Source: Bettongia penicillata ogilbyi (taxonomy: Eukaryota; Chordata; Mammalia; Diprotodontia; Potoroidae). From it: 64,000 nucleotides of DNA. The first letter of the stretch is position 1; every line of letters starts with the position of its first letter. Location of the stretch: contig JAJHZJ010000800.1 of assembly GCA_023548195.1 (NCBI GenBank), positions 372,001 through 436,000 on the forward strand, given 5' to 3'. The notes under the pieces are model-generated. The model was not told where the DNA came from, made no database searches, and worked only from the letters and a program-made list of their open reading frames with translations. The position numbers and the translations under genes were made by a program. Below, piece after piece: positions 1 to 12,100 of the stretch.

Positions 1-41
1 TCCGTTGACTCCCTATATATAAATGTGTCTTTCCCACATAC

Positions 42-156
42 CTGCTATCAGAAGTCCTTCTTCCTCATGTACATGCAGGGGCAGGTAGGCATATTCGTTA
101 TTGTGACCCTCATATTGTTTCACACACTTATTTGCCCTCAGGTCCCATAGCTTGAT
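42..156 (-). CDS. DCAF4: DCAF4 coding exon 12 (last one in window)
   Basis: Exon of 115 bases: 38 codons plus one base of a split codon. It begins with IKLWDLR after an acceptor ending CTCACAG and ends HEEEGLLIA before the donor GTATGTGG. WDLR (about residues 402-405) is the WDxR motif expected to contact DDB1. The next exon, which should carry the last WD repeat and stop codon, is outside the window. Confidence 0.95.
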
Positions 157-3100
157 CTGTGAGTTAAGGTCATAAAGGGAAAATCATGAGAAACTAGCTA
201 CTTTACCAGGAATATCAGTTAAACAAAGAGCTGGCAGCTAGAATCAGACTACAAGCTTACCTTTAAAAGAGTAAAACAAAACGCCATATTCATGTTGGGC
301 AAGGCCCAGTCAGTTCCAGAGTACTTAGTGCCTGCCGATTCCCACTCTCCAGTTCCCAGGTTATCACTCTCTCTTTAAACTCTAGGAATGATAGTCATGC
401 TCATGTCTGCCTGGGGTGGAGTAGCAAAGCAAGGCCCCCAAAACTCAGCTCATCAGATCTCCTCTGCTTCTTAAAAAACATACCACATGACAGCTTTCTA
501 ATGGATCTCTCTTCCTTCTCAAGTAGTACATACCAAGTTCAAAGATGGATATAATTTTTTTCTAAGTGGCTACTTCCTGAGTCTGGGGTCTGACCAGGGT
601 CCAGACTGGGTCTTAGACACATTAACTGTGTGACCCTAGGAAAGCACTGAACCTTGGCTTCAGTTTCCTCATCTATAAAATGTAGATAATACTACCTGCA
701 ATATGTTTCACAGGGCTACTGTAAGAAAGTGCTGTGCAGACTTTAAAGTACTATATAAACGTCAACTATTACTGTTTTCTTTGGAGCAGGGCACTTCTAG
801 TGAAGACCCTCTACCTGGGTCCCTCAAAGAAATCAGGTTTGCTTCTGTACCTTTCCAGACATATCTGCTGCCATTAGGTGCTGCTCATCCTGTAAGACCC
901 GAGCAGAGGTTACAGCTGAGTCATGGAAGAAGCGGGCAGCTTTCCAGCCCTGGCCTTTACGACTCCGGTGACGCAGATCGATGGCGAAGACCTCGCCAGA
1001 GCGGCAGCCATTGAACAGGAGAGGGCTCTATGTAGAGAGGGATGGAACATCTATGCTGGTTCATTACATTAACATCTATTGTCTGCTTGTAAACCAACCA
1101 CAACCACCAGTAAGCCAGATCTAATTAAGTTTGAAAATCTTCTGCAAAGTTAATCTACTAATTCTCAAGTTATGTTAGAATTCCCTATACAATGGGGAGT
1201 GGTGGTAGAGGGCATACAGTGGGGAGGGGTGGGGAACATACCATGATCATCTTTTCTGGGTTTCGGTTAACTATCACCTGAACTCTTGATTAGATCTTTT
1301 CTTTTCTTCCTTTAATTAACAGTTCTCAATTCTCTCACCCCATTGAGAAGGAAAAGAATATGAATAATCAAAAAAAAGAAAAAAAAAAGATGTTTCAGTC
1401 TGCACTTGATTAGATCAATTTTTTAGTCTCAACCAACCTGGGTGGCAAACTGTTGTGTCAGTACATCACTGTTGGTCCCAAACACCTGCCGATGACCAGT
1501 CACTGCGTTGGTTATAAGGACCCTTCTGGACAAGCCTAAGGGAGACACCACAAGTTCAAGTGAGGACAGACTCCTACTAAATCATTCCCTTATTTTAGGT
1601 TTTAAGGAACAGGTCAGCGCTCACCTGTACTGAAGCAATTATTAGCCTGGGGGTTCAGGCACCACGCACAAGACCAGGCAGTGGAGATCTTAAAACTACA
1701 AAGCATACCAGGCTGGTCTCCTGCTACATTTAGAAAGTAAAAGAAAGGAAAATAATAATTTTTAGGTAGGCAAATGTGAAATAACATATTAGTACAATTC
1801 CATATTTCCACTGCAGTACCCATAACATGTCCTCATCTTTCCCACATATCCAGGAAACTTTCAGAGATTAGCAACTACTATCTATAAATTACGCTACACC
1901 AGGTTTTCTTGTGGCTAGGAATAGAACCTTTCTGCACCTAGCTCTTGGGAAACCTGCTAATGTATTCACATATGGGTGGAGTCCATGCCAATTTTTCTGA
2001 ATGCAGTCTTAGAAGGGGAATTGGAAGGTTTCTCCCATTTCCTCAGTTCTGATCCACAGGATGTTTGGAAAAACAAATAAAATGATAATATTTAACATTT
2101 ATAAAGCACTTGGTATGTGCCAAGCCCTATGTGAGGTGCTTTATAGATATTATCTCACTTATATCGTTGTAACAACCTTGGGAAATAGGTGCTCTCCATT
2201 TTACAGATGAGAAAACTGAAGCAAACAGAGGTTAAATGATTTGCCCAGGATCATACAGCCAGTGTCTGAGGCCACATTTGAATTCAGGTCTTCCTGCCTC
2301 TAGGCTTGGGGCTCAATCCATTGTACTACCTTGCTACCCCAAATAAGTTACCCCGATGACTTCCTAGAAGGAATGCTTTCAGGATTAAATGCTTTCAAAA
2401 AGTCAGCCTATACATATCCTTTGTTTTCTTGTATAGGCCACTCAGACCATCTTTGCTTGGGAACCCGGTACCACTAATAAGATTAGGAGGAGAGGATTTA
2501 CTCAAACCTTTAAATCCACTAGCACTAACTTTGGGACCAGCTTAGGCAATCCCCACTTTAGGATTAATGTATCTAGAAACAGCCATAACATTATCAACTT
2601 TGTCTCCAGGGGATTGGACAGCCTGTGCTGGATTCCCTACAGTAAGCCAAGCTTACTCAGGCCCTAGGGTTTTGTTGTTACACCTTCCCTAGAACCAAAC
2701 TTTGGATAATCTCAAGAAAAAAGTTGAGACACTTCATTGGTCTCAGTTTCCGTGAAACACATAAATGTGAACAAGACTACAGATCAAAGGATAAATTAGA
2801 GCCCAAACTTCAGTATTTTTTAAAGCAAAAGAAAAGACTTCAAAGATTAACTGGCCCAAACTTTTAATTTTACAGATGACGAAGGGCAATTCAATTCCAC
2901 AAAAGTTTACTGAGTTGGTTAGTCGTTGTCCTTCGTTCTGGAAGAGAACCAAAATGACATCACCATGATAAAGTGAAGTTTCAGTGTGTCCGACTGTGGT
3001 GATCAGACTAATACGAGCTTGGAATGCTCTAACACAGGCTCGGCACAGATAGTCCATATGAACATTTGGGGTGGATACTCCAAATTTGTGTATCCTATAT

Positions 3101-6100
3101 TTATTTTGTGCTGTCTCAATTCTTCTTTGCTCAAAGAGCACAGCACCCTTTCTGATGTGGGCATGCCATGCTGAGTGATCCTGGGCCAGTACCTCCCATT
3201 TCGCACAGTCAAATCCAAAGTTCTTGAGAGTGTCCTTTTATTGCTCCTTCTGACCACCATGTGACTGCCTGCCCCATGTGAGTTCTCCATAAAAGTCTTT
3301 TTATAGCAAGTGGACATTTTGCATTCGAACAACACGGCCAGCCCATTGGAGTTGCACTCTCTGAAGTGTAGTTTGAATGCTTGGCAGTTCAGCTTGAGCA
3401 AGGACTTCAGTGTCTGGTACCTTATCCTGCCAAGTGATCCTCAGAATGTTCCTAAGACAGTTCAAATGGAAGCGATTCAGTTTCCTGGCATGGCGCTGGT
3501 AGACTCTCCATGTTTCACAGGCATACAACCATGAGGTCAGCACAATGGTTCTGTAGATCTTCAGTTTGGTAGTCAGTCTAATACCTCTTCTCTCACAAAC
3601 TTTTCTTCAGATCCTCTCAAACACTGAGCTAGCTCTGGTAACCTCACCAACCTCATTGTCAATGTGTATATCCCTGGAAAGTACACTACCAAGGTAAGTG
3701 AACTTATCCACAGCATTCAAAACTTCTCCATTTGTGTTAACCAACGGTTCTATGTATGGACGGTGTGGTGGTGGCTGATGGAGTACCTGTGTTTTCTTGG
3801 TGTTAATTATTAGGCCAAAATTAACACAGGCAGCAAAGAATTGATCCATACTTTGCTGCATCTCAGCTTCAGAGACTGCAATCATCTGCAAACAGAAAAT
3901 CATGCACCAACACTCCCTCCACTTTGGTCTTGGCTTGTTAGCCTTTTCAAATTGAAGAATTTACCATCAGTACAGTAGTTGACCTTGATGCCATGTTCAT
4001 CCTCACGAAAGCATTTGACAACATGGCTGAAAACATCATGCTAAAAAGCATGGGAACAAGCATACAGCCCTGTTTCACTCCATTGGTGACTAGGAAGGCA
4101 TGAGAGCATAGTCCACTATCTAGAACCTGGGCAAACACGTCATCATAAAATTGATGTACAATACTGATGTACTTCTCCAGGCAACCAAATTTTGACATAA
4201 TTTTCCATAAGCCCCCATGACTAACAGTGTCAAAGGCCTTGGTCAGATCTACAAACGTTGTGTATAGACCTCTGTTATGCTCCTGGCATTTTTTCTGGAG
4301 TTGGACAGCAAACTGTTCCTTGGCCCTTTCTGAAGCCACACTGGCTCTCAGGTATATGTCCATCTTTCAGGTGAAGGATCAGCCTATTAAGGAGGACTCT
4401 AGCAAGAATTTTGCCAGTAATGACTAAGAGAGAGATCCCCGAGATCGTCACAGGACAATCTATTCCCTTTACCTTATGGAGACGGACAATGGAGGCATCC
4501 TTGAACTTCTTGCCATATAACCTGGAAAATTTCAGTCACCTTTTGTATGAGCAATGGTCCCCCTACCTTGTAAATCTCAGCTGAAATAGAATCAGCACGA
4601 GGTGCTTTGCCACATAAAAGGAGTCTAATGGCCCTCAAAGCCTCTTCTTCAGTTGGAAGTTCAGGTAAGGAGGGATTGACTTCAACCTGAGGTAAATGGT
4701 CAATGGCCTCAGCATTGACTGATGATAGTCTGTTGAGAACACTATTAAAGTTTTCAGTCCATCTCTCTAGGATTATGCCCTTATCACTAATCAAAGCAGC
4801 TCCATCAACACTGAGTAGTTGTGATGCACCATTGATTTTGGGTCCACAAATAGCTTTCAGGGACTCACAAAAGTGCTTTGGATTTTTACTATAAGCATAA
4901 AACTGAATTTCATCTGCCTTGTTACTGAGCCAGGAATCCTGCATCTCTCTAGGCTTTGCTTGTACTTTGCTTTTAATGCAATTAAACGCTGCCTTCTTAG
5001 AGGTGGATGAACCATCCTGCTGGTATATCCTGTGGAGTTCTCGCTTTTGTTTAGCAGCTTCTGAATTTCCCCATCATTTTCATCAAATCAGTCCTGGTGT
5101 TTGCGAGTGTTCTGACCTGGATGAGCAAATGCAGTGCTGTACACCAAATCTCTGAAAGCTGCCCACTCCTTTCTGCTCAACTGTTGCCAAGTGTGTGCTG
5201 GTTCAATTTTCCCTCCAAGTTAGCAACACACTGTTCACACTCAGAGAAGAGTTCTAATTTGTTGACATTAATTATTCTGGTAGTCATTTTGCCTTGGGGG
5301 TGGCACTTTTGAGGAATGAGAATATTTAGTTTGGAAAGAATAAGTCTATGATCATTCCAGCACTCTGCATCACACAATGCCTTTGTCACTCTCACATCTT
5401 GTCTGTCTCTTCTCCTTACAATCACATAGTCTATTAGAATGAGTACCTGCTATGTGTAAGAAAGATGGAAATGAAGGCTGAGAGACATCAAAGGCATGGG
5501 GCTATTGGACTGCACACTCAGAATTAGAATGCAGGTTTCCTTTGAAGCAATATGGTATAGCGAAAAGCAATGGATCTGAAGCCAAAGGACTTGGGTGTGA
5601 ATCTTGGTTATGCTGTTCCCTGTGTGAGCTTGGACAAGTCCCTTAATCTCTGAGCCTCAGTTTACTCATGAGTCCTAATCCTATGGTTTTTTACTTTGTA
5701 CGCTGTTCTTCTAGCCTTACTAAAATATGAACCCACTCAAATCAAACAAGCACTGTACCTGGCCTGGTGTTGCTGAACAAGGAGGCAGGAAGTAAACTGG
5801 CACAGCCTGGAGTCTCTGCAATGCCCATGAGACAGAGTCTGAAGGATGACATTAAGGATAACAGGAGAAACGAGGAATCTCTTTTGGAAAAGAATGAGGG
5901 TGAATGTATTCTTGTAAACAGAACCATGAAGCTTTTGGACATACAAACTTTTCACATAGCTACCTATAGCTGGGCTATCAAGAACGTGTTTCTCCCTTTT
6001 CTTTTTTAGTAGACAAAAAAGCAGGGGCTGTTAGGTGGCACAGTGGATAGAATGCTAGACCTGGAGTCAGTAAGACTCTTGTTCTGAGTTTAAATTTGGT

Positions 6101-9100
6101 GTCAGACATTTATTAGCTGGGTGACCTTGGGCAACTCATTTCACCCTATTTGCCTCAGTTTCTTTATATGCAAAATGAGCTGGAGAAGGCAATGGCAAAC
6201 CACTGCAAGATCTTGGCTAAAAAACAAAACGAAACACCAAATGGGGTCACAGAGTTGGACATGACGAACAGATAAAAGCAACTATTTGCAGCTATCTGTT
6301 TTTAAAAGGAAATTTTTTCTAAATGAAGATTTGCCTTCTCTCCCATTCACCTCTCTTTGGTACCCAACAGAGAAAGAAAAAGAAAATTCCCACTGCAAAC
6401 ACATATAGCCAAGCAAAACAATTCCCACACTGGTCATGTCCGAAACAGAACTATGCCTCAATATGCACTCAATTTGTTACCCGTACCAGGAGGAAGGAAG
6501 GCTTTTTATCATAAGCCTTTTATCATAATATGAGACTGTGGCTGTTCACCGTGACTGTTAAACTCACCAGCCAGAAGATTAGTATTACGATCCAGGGATA
6601 CAAGAAAACTGAATGTTTCACACAGGCAATGATTTCTTTGGGGCTTCAGGAAGATACGTTTGAACAATTAGACCAATGCCACCAAGTGCTGGACTGAGAA
6701 ACCTTCGCCTAAATTAATGTCACTCCGGGTAACTGCCACTTTTTTTAATACTTCCACCACAGTTCCATGCTTTAAGGGTAGCAAAGCTACAAAGTCATCA
6801 ACAACAACATAAACATTTAAGGCTAGACCTTTCAAAATGACGAATGCTGAACCGAGTAATAGCAAGGCATACCTGGGTATGTGATATGAACACCATATTG
6901 CTTTACATGATGGGTTTTAAAAGGTCAAATTCCAGTAGGTACTTATTTCAGAGATTGAGATACAGCTATCACAATGGCAGGGAATGTGAGCTGAACTTTT
7001 CAGCTGCTGTTCATTTGTTTCAGTCATGTCCGATTCCTCATGACCCCATTTGGGGTTTTCTTGGCAAAGATACTGGGGTGGTTTGCCATTTCCTTCTCCA
7101 GCTCATTTTACAGATGAGGAACTTGAGGCTAACAGGGTTAAGTGACTTGCCTAGACTCACACAACTGAGGCCAGGTTTGAATTCAGGTCTTCCAGGCTCC
7201 AGGCCCTGCATTCTATCTACTTTGCCACCCAGCTGCCCATGAATGGTACTTCAGCAGCTAACTCAGTCCAACCTGTACTGGAACAAGACAAGACTCTCTT
7301 TCCCAACATCCATAAATAGTTATCCAAGTAGTCATACAGACATCAAGTGAGAAGAAAACAATGATCTCCCCAAGAAATCCACTGGGAGATAGTTCTGTTG
7401 GTCAGTTTTTTCTTTACAAGAAGCCTTAATTTGCAACCCACTGCTATTTCTAATTCTATCCTCCATGGTTACTTTTCACTTTTCTAGTCAGTTCCTCTGA
7501 CTGTAGGGGGAGGGTAGCTGCCTTGAACCTTACTTAAGAGATATCTCTTTTGTTGAAACTCCTGGGGGTGGGGGCAAAGGGAAATGGAAGGTATAAAAGC
7601 TGTGGAAAGGAAGATTTTAGGGAGCTTTCTTTTTAATCCTAAACAAATAAAAGCCTTCTTGGATACTTATACTCATTTTCTCAAGGCACAAAATGTTCCC
7701 GGGAAGTAGTACCTATGTTGAGTAGCTTGCTCCTTCCTCTACTCCGTAAGATTTTCTTGCACCTTCTTTCCTAAGAGGTGGGGGGTCGGCAATGGCTTAA
7801 GCTCCTCCATTCAGCCTCTTATTTTGGCACCAACACCCTTGCTGAAGGATACAAAACATGGGAATCTGGATGAGTCAGTGAGGCCCAGCATACAGAATTT
7901 ACCTGGTAAGGAAGCACACAGCAAGAAGGAAAAATCAGTTATGACTACTGCTTTGTAACTTAGGGACATGTTTTGGATGCCTTCTTCCTTTAAGCTGGTT
8001 AAATTCCATGTGTCTTTATAACAAGGGAAAGACCTAATGACTTTAATTACCAGTCAGAAGTGAGGCCTCAAGCTCTATGCAGCTTTTATGTTTGTTGAAA
8101 CAGAAGAATACAGTAATCCCAGTAGTTACTCAAGAATAGGCAGATAGGTGGTGCAGTGGATAGAGCACCAGTGCAAGAGTCAAGAGGACCTGAGTTCAAA
8201 TCTCACCTCAGACACTTGATACTCACTAGCTGTGTGACCTTGGGCAAGTCACTTAAGCCCAACTGCCTCATCCTGAGTCATCTCCAGTCATGCTGATGAA
8301 TATCTGGTCACTGGATTCAGATGGCTCTGGAGGGGAAGTGAGGCTGGTGACCTGCACAGCCCTCACTCAAAGTCAAGTGCAAGTCATGTCATTATTTCTC
8401 CAATGGCATGATCTTCTTCAGCAAGGAAGGACGAACACACACATGACTAAGGTTGTTGATCCCACCTTGTGCTTTCACATGTGAGCTGAGTGCTGGACTG
8501 ATAGTCAAGGGATCTATCTAGAGAGTAAAATCATTTGTCTCCTCTCCCCATAAATATCAGCAAAGCAGACTCTCTCTCTGACACTTTCCCCTTAACACTT
8601 CAAAGAGGGAAGCTTTTAAGCTAGATATATTTCTTTAGTTTTGAATGGGGAAAAAAATCACCATCAGATTCTTTGAACATAACGTGGGCACTGTATTATT
8701 GCCATATTACTTCACTAAAATAATAAGTGAGGAAAGAAAGAAAAAAAGAAAAAGCAACAAAATTTCTCAGGACAGGTAACCTGTATGGAGACAACATATT
8801 TCACCTGAAATAATTCCCAAACTTAATTTATCCTATATGCCACCAAAAGAAAGGGTGGGCAGGGATGTGTATGGGTAGAGTCCGCAGTTTTATTGATAGC
8901 AGTCAGAGAGCTATAGCTGGAAGGTTTGAAGCTCAGATTTCTAGCTTAGTATTGTAGAGAGACTATGAAAAGGGAAGGTTCATTATTCTACTGAAATATT
9001 TTACTTTCCCTATCCTCATGGTACTTTGAGACACCCTTGAATAACACTCCTCTTCCTCATACCTCATCCTCTGTAGCTCTTAAACCCAGTCTGGGAAGAC

Positions 9101-12100
9101 TGTCTTGCATCTACCTGAGAAAGGAGTAATTTTCTCTTCCTAAGCCACCACCTGCTCAGGCTGCTTCTCCACAATGCTGTTAATCAGGATCTCAGAGTCA
9201 TTTGGAACAAAAAATGAGACAAAAGAGTCCCGTGCCTTCCCTTATTCTCTTCCACCATCTTTGTACCCCAATTTCTTTTTGGCCTCTCCAAATGCCAGGG
9301 ACCACTCAATTAAATCCAAACTGGATATGGAAATACTAGAGGGAAAAAGGGGAAGCTGGTAACTGAGACATCAATGACCTACCTTGCGATTGGTAAAGTA
9401 GAGGTTGTCGTACATTTCCACAGTGAGAGCTTTGGTTCCTAAACCACTAAGGTTGATGATGCCATACTTGCAGCCTCCATGCTCCACATCATTAACTGTG
9501 AATATCCTTTCCCGGGCAGTGTCAGCCTGCCAAAGCAAACCACATGCTACATCAAAGTATGAGTCAGGGTCAGCTGTGAGGGTCATGACTGAGCAATAGC
9601 TCACTTTTCTCTGGCTCACTACCCCTTTACTTTTTCCAGCAGGAATGCTGTCAGCTAACTCTAAGAGCAGAAATCTCTTGGATTCTCCCCTCACCACCCC
9701 TAAATGCAGTCATCTTTGGGGCAATGCTGACAACTGACTGACCTAGCAATTCACCATTTAGAATGGAAAGTACGGACACCATCACACAAGGGGGGACATA
9801 TTGGAGGTAATGCTACCAGGGAAACTGAAGTCAGTACTTGAATCAGAACTGGGTCTTGAGACAATGGTGTTACTGCTTCAATTTCTATAAAAAGTGTGCC
9901 TCAGGAAGAATTATTACTAGTGTTTGGGATCTGATCTCAACTGAAAAATGTGACCTCTGTGACAAATAGCTACATCTAAACCTTTTCTTTGTCAGTGAGT
10001 TTAAAGGAAGGGAATCCCTACAGAATTACTAGCATTTATGTTGAAAAGTCACTGAGGAACCCTTCAACTTAGAACTCTGCAAAGTAGGTTTGTGCAATTT
10101 GAGGCACTTGCTCAAGGGAGATAAGTCTGCTTGGCACATGTGGCAAGCAGCAGAGATGACTTTTCTCTATTACACTTAACCTGGTTTAACTGAAGAATAT
10201 CAGCATGGGGTATCCTGAATTTTAGCTTAGATCCTAGTATAGCAGGAACAAGACTGAGAATAATTCATGTCTCTTACTGTCCAAAAAAATAAAGACATGA
10301 CTACAACAGTCTTTTAAAAACTTTAGTCCTGTCCTGAAGCCAGTTTTCCCAGAGGCATCACCTCCAACAAAGTTATAAAATCCTCTACTGTATTAAGTAA
10401 CTGTGAGGGGAACAGGCATTGACCCAACTGGTTTATTCCATACTCAAATCCCTCCCTCCCACCAGAAGAGTTCTTTTTAATGATTCAAGCCTATCCTCTC
10501 CACTGCTGTCTTTTTCTTCTTTTCACAGCTACCCGTTAGCAAAAAGGAAGGAAAGGGATGACTTGGGTTCGGATGGCTCCACTTCATAAGTATTTGTAGC
10601 TTGTTACACTCATGAGTCAGGTCTTTTAAACAAGTGCTTTTTAGCCTCCTCAAGGGTGCTCTTTCAATAGTCTCCAGAGCTACCTAGGAGCAAAAAGTTA
10701 CTACATTCTTTTTAGGAGTATATGTATGTTGTGGGGATGGGATAGTACAAGAAATGGTCTCAAATTATAGGGAGAAGGGTTCTTTCTATAAGGAAAATGA
10801 AATGGGAGTATGCTTCAGAAAATGAATGCCTTTGTGTACACAGATCATGCAAGTCACATTTCCTAGAATCTCTTGGTTCCTGATGCACATGAGCTCCAAA
10901 TTTGGCCACAATCTTGGAACAGGCATGTAATTCACCATCCAACTGAGGAACATAACACCTCAAAGGAAAGAGAATATATTATGTTTAGTTGGTCTTTAGG
11001 CATGCAGGAGCCCTAATGCAAACTGATGGAGCAGAAGGGATGGGTGGGTTCATGGTTACAATACAATCTACCCTGCCAGGATAGCACCTGCCATTTTATA
11101 TTCTGCAGGTGCTTAAAATAATATTAAAAATAATAGTAAGATAAAAAGCCACCATTTTTGTGGCAGTTTTGGAGGCAAAGTTAAAAACCAATATATTATA
11201 TCTACCTTGTAGACCACCCCAGAAGACCCCTGCTACCAGATCACAAAAAACAAAGGCTGACCTGTGGAGTGTCTTGGCATAGCTAATCCTTATCCTTAAA
11301 CATCTCCAACTCACCACTATGAATTTAAAGTGATCAGTTCCAACAACAGAGGAATCAGGGCTCTGAATTTCCACCTTCTTCCTCTGCATGCAGTTTACAC
11401 GTAACTCATGGACTAGTCTGTAGGAAGTAAATGGGGGGAAGGAGGTTAGGAATGACTAAGCAGTGAAGTAAATTCAGGATGTGGGAAACAGTAGGTAGAG
11501 CATGAGAAAAGTCTCTATTATTTGTTCCTTTCCATACTGTTCTTCAAGAACAGCTTTGAGGGCAAGATTCTAAATACCCAGGATCTAACCATTTTCATTC
11601 CACAGATATTTAGGTAACTTCCTTTTATACAGTACTGGGCTTAGGCACTGGGGAGACATACCGTTTAACTTTTCAAAAATTAGCAAAAAAGACTGAACAT
11701 AATAAAAAGGATTTAGATGTCAAGAAGACCCCAGTACTGCCTTTCCCCATTCAAATACAAAGTTCTTACTCTCATCTCTGGGACTGGTGATTTTTTTTAT
11801 CCAGAGACACACTTACCTGTCTTTGAGCTAAAGGAAGCACATCTACATCACCACACTTACTCTTTATTACTCCCTGGGGACTTTTCTGAGTCCTTTATTA
11901 TTCAGAAGATTGGGAGATGTGAAGCTGGAGTAGGAAAATTGGTCCTAAGTGGTCTCTTTTCTTACTTCCTGAATTGAACCTTTCTTCATGGAAAACTTAT
12001 TAGTAGAGGGATGAAACACAAACATAACTGCTTGTAGCAGTGAGAAAGCTGTACGACAGAGATATGGAGTCTCAGTAGGAAGGCCACTGTAGTTCAGGGG

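Larger units (their letters stand above)
1721..5758 (-). other. DCAF4 intron between coding exons 8 and 9
   Basis: 4.0-kb intron, the second longest coding intron seen here after none larger than a few kb. It carries a MIR/CORE-like SINE (2085-2345), a 2.5-kb RTE LINE (2921-5433) in the gene's own orientation, and a MIR-like piece (5545-5675). The stretch 2350-2910 shows no recognised element. Confidence 0.8.
5839..7852 (-). other. DCAF4 intron between coding exons 7 and 8
   Basis: 2.0-kb intron with two marsupial SINEs in opposite orientation, a short L1 3'-end piece and a possible LTR remnant near 7500-7700. The stretch 6490-7000 shows nothing recognised. Confidence 0.75.

Noticed and set aside
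3003..4944. Several minus-strand frames resembling reverse transcriptase
   Set aside because: Not separate host genes; they are pieces of one decayed RTE LINE.
6024..6100. tRNA-like sequences at SINE heads
   Set aside because: They are the tRNA-derived 5' ends of SINEs, too diverged and lacking a complete cloverleaf; no functional tRNA gene was found.
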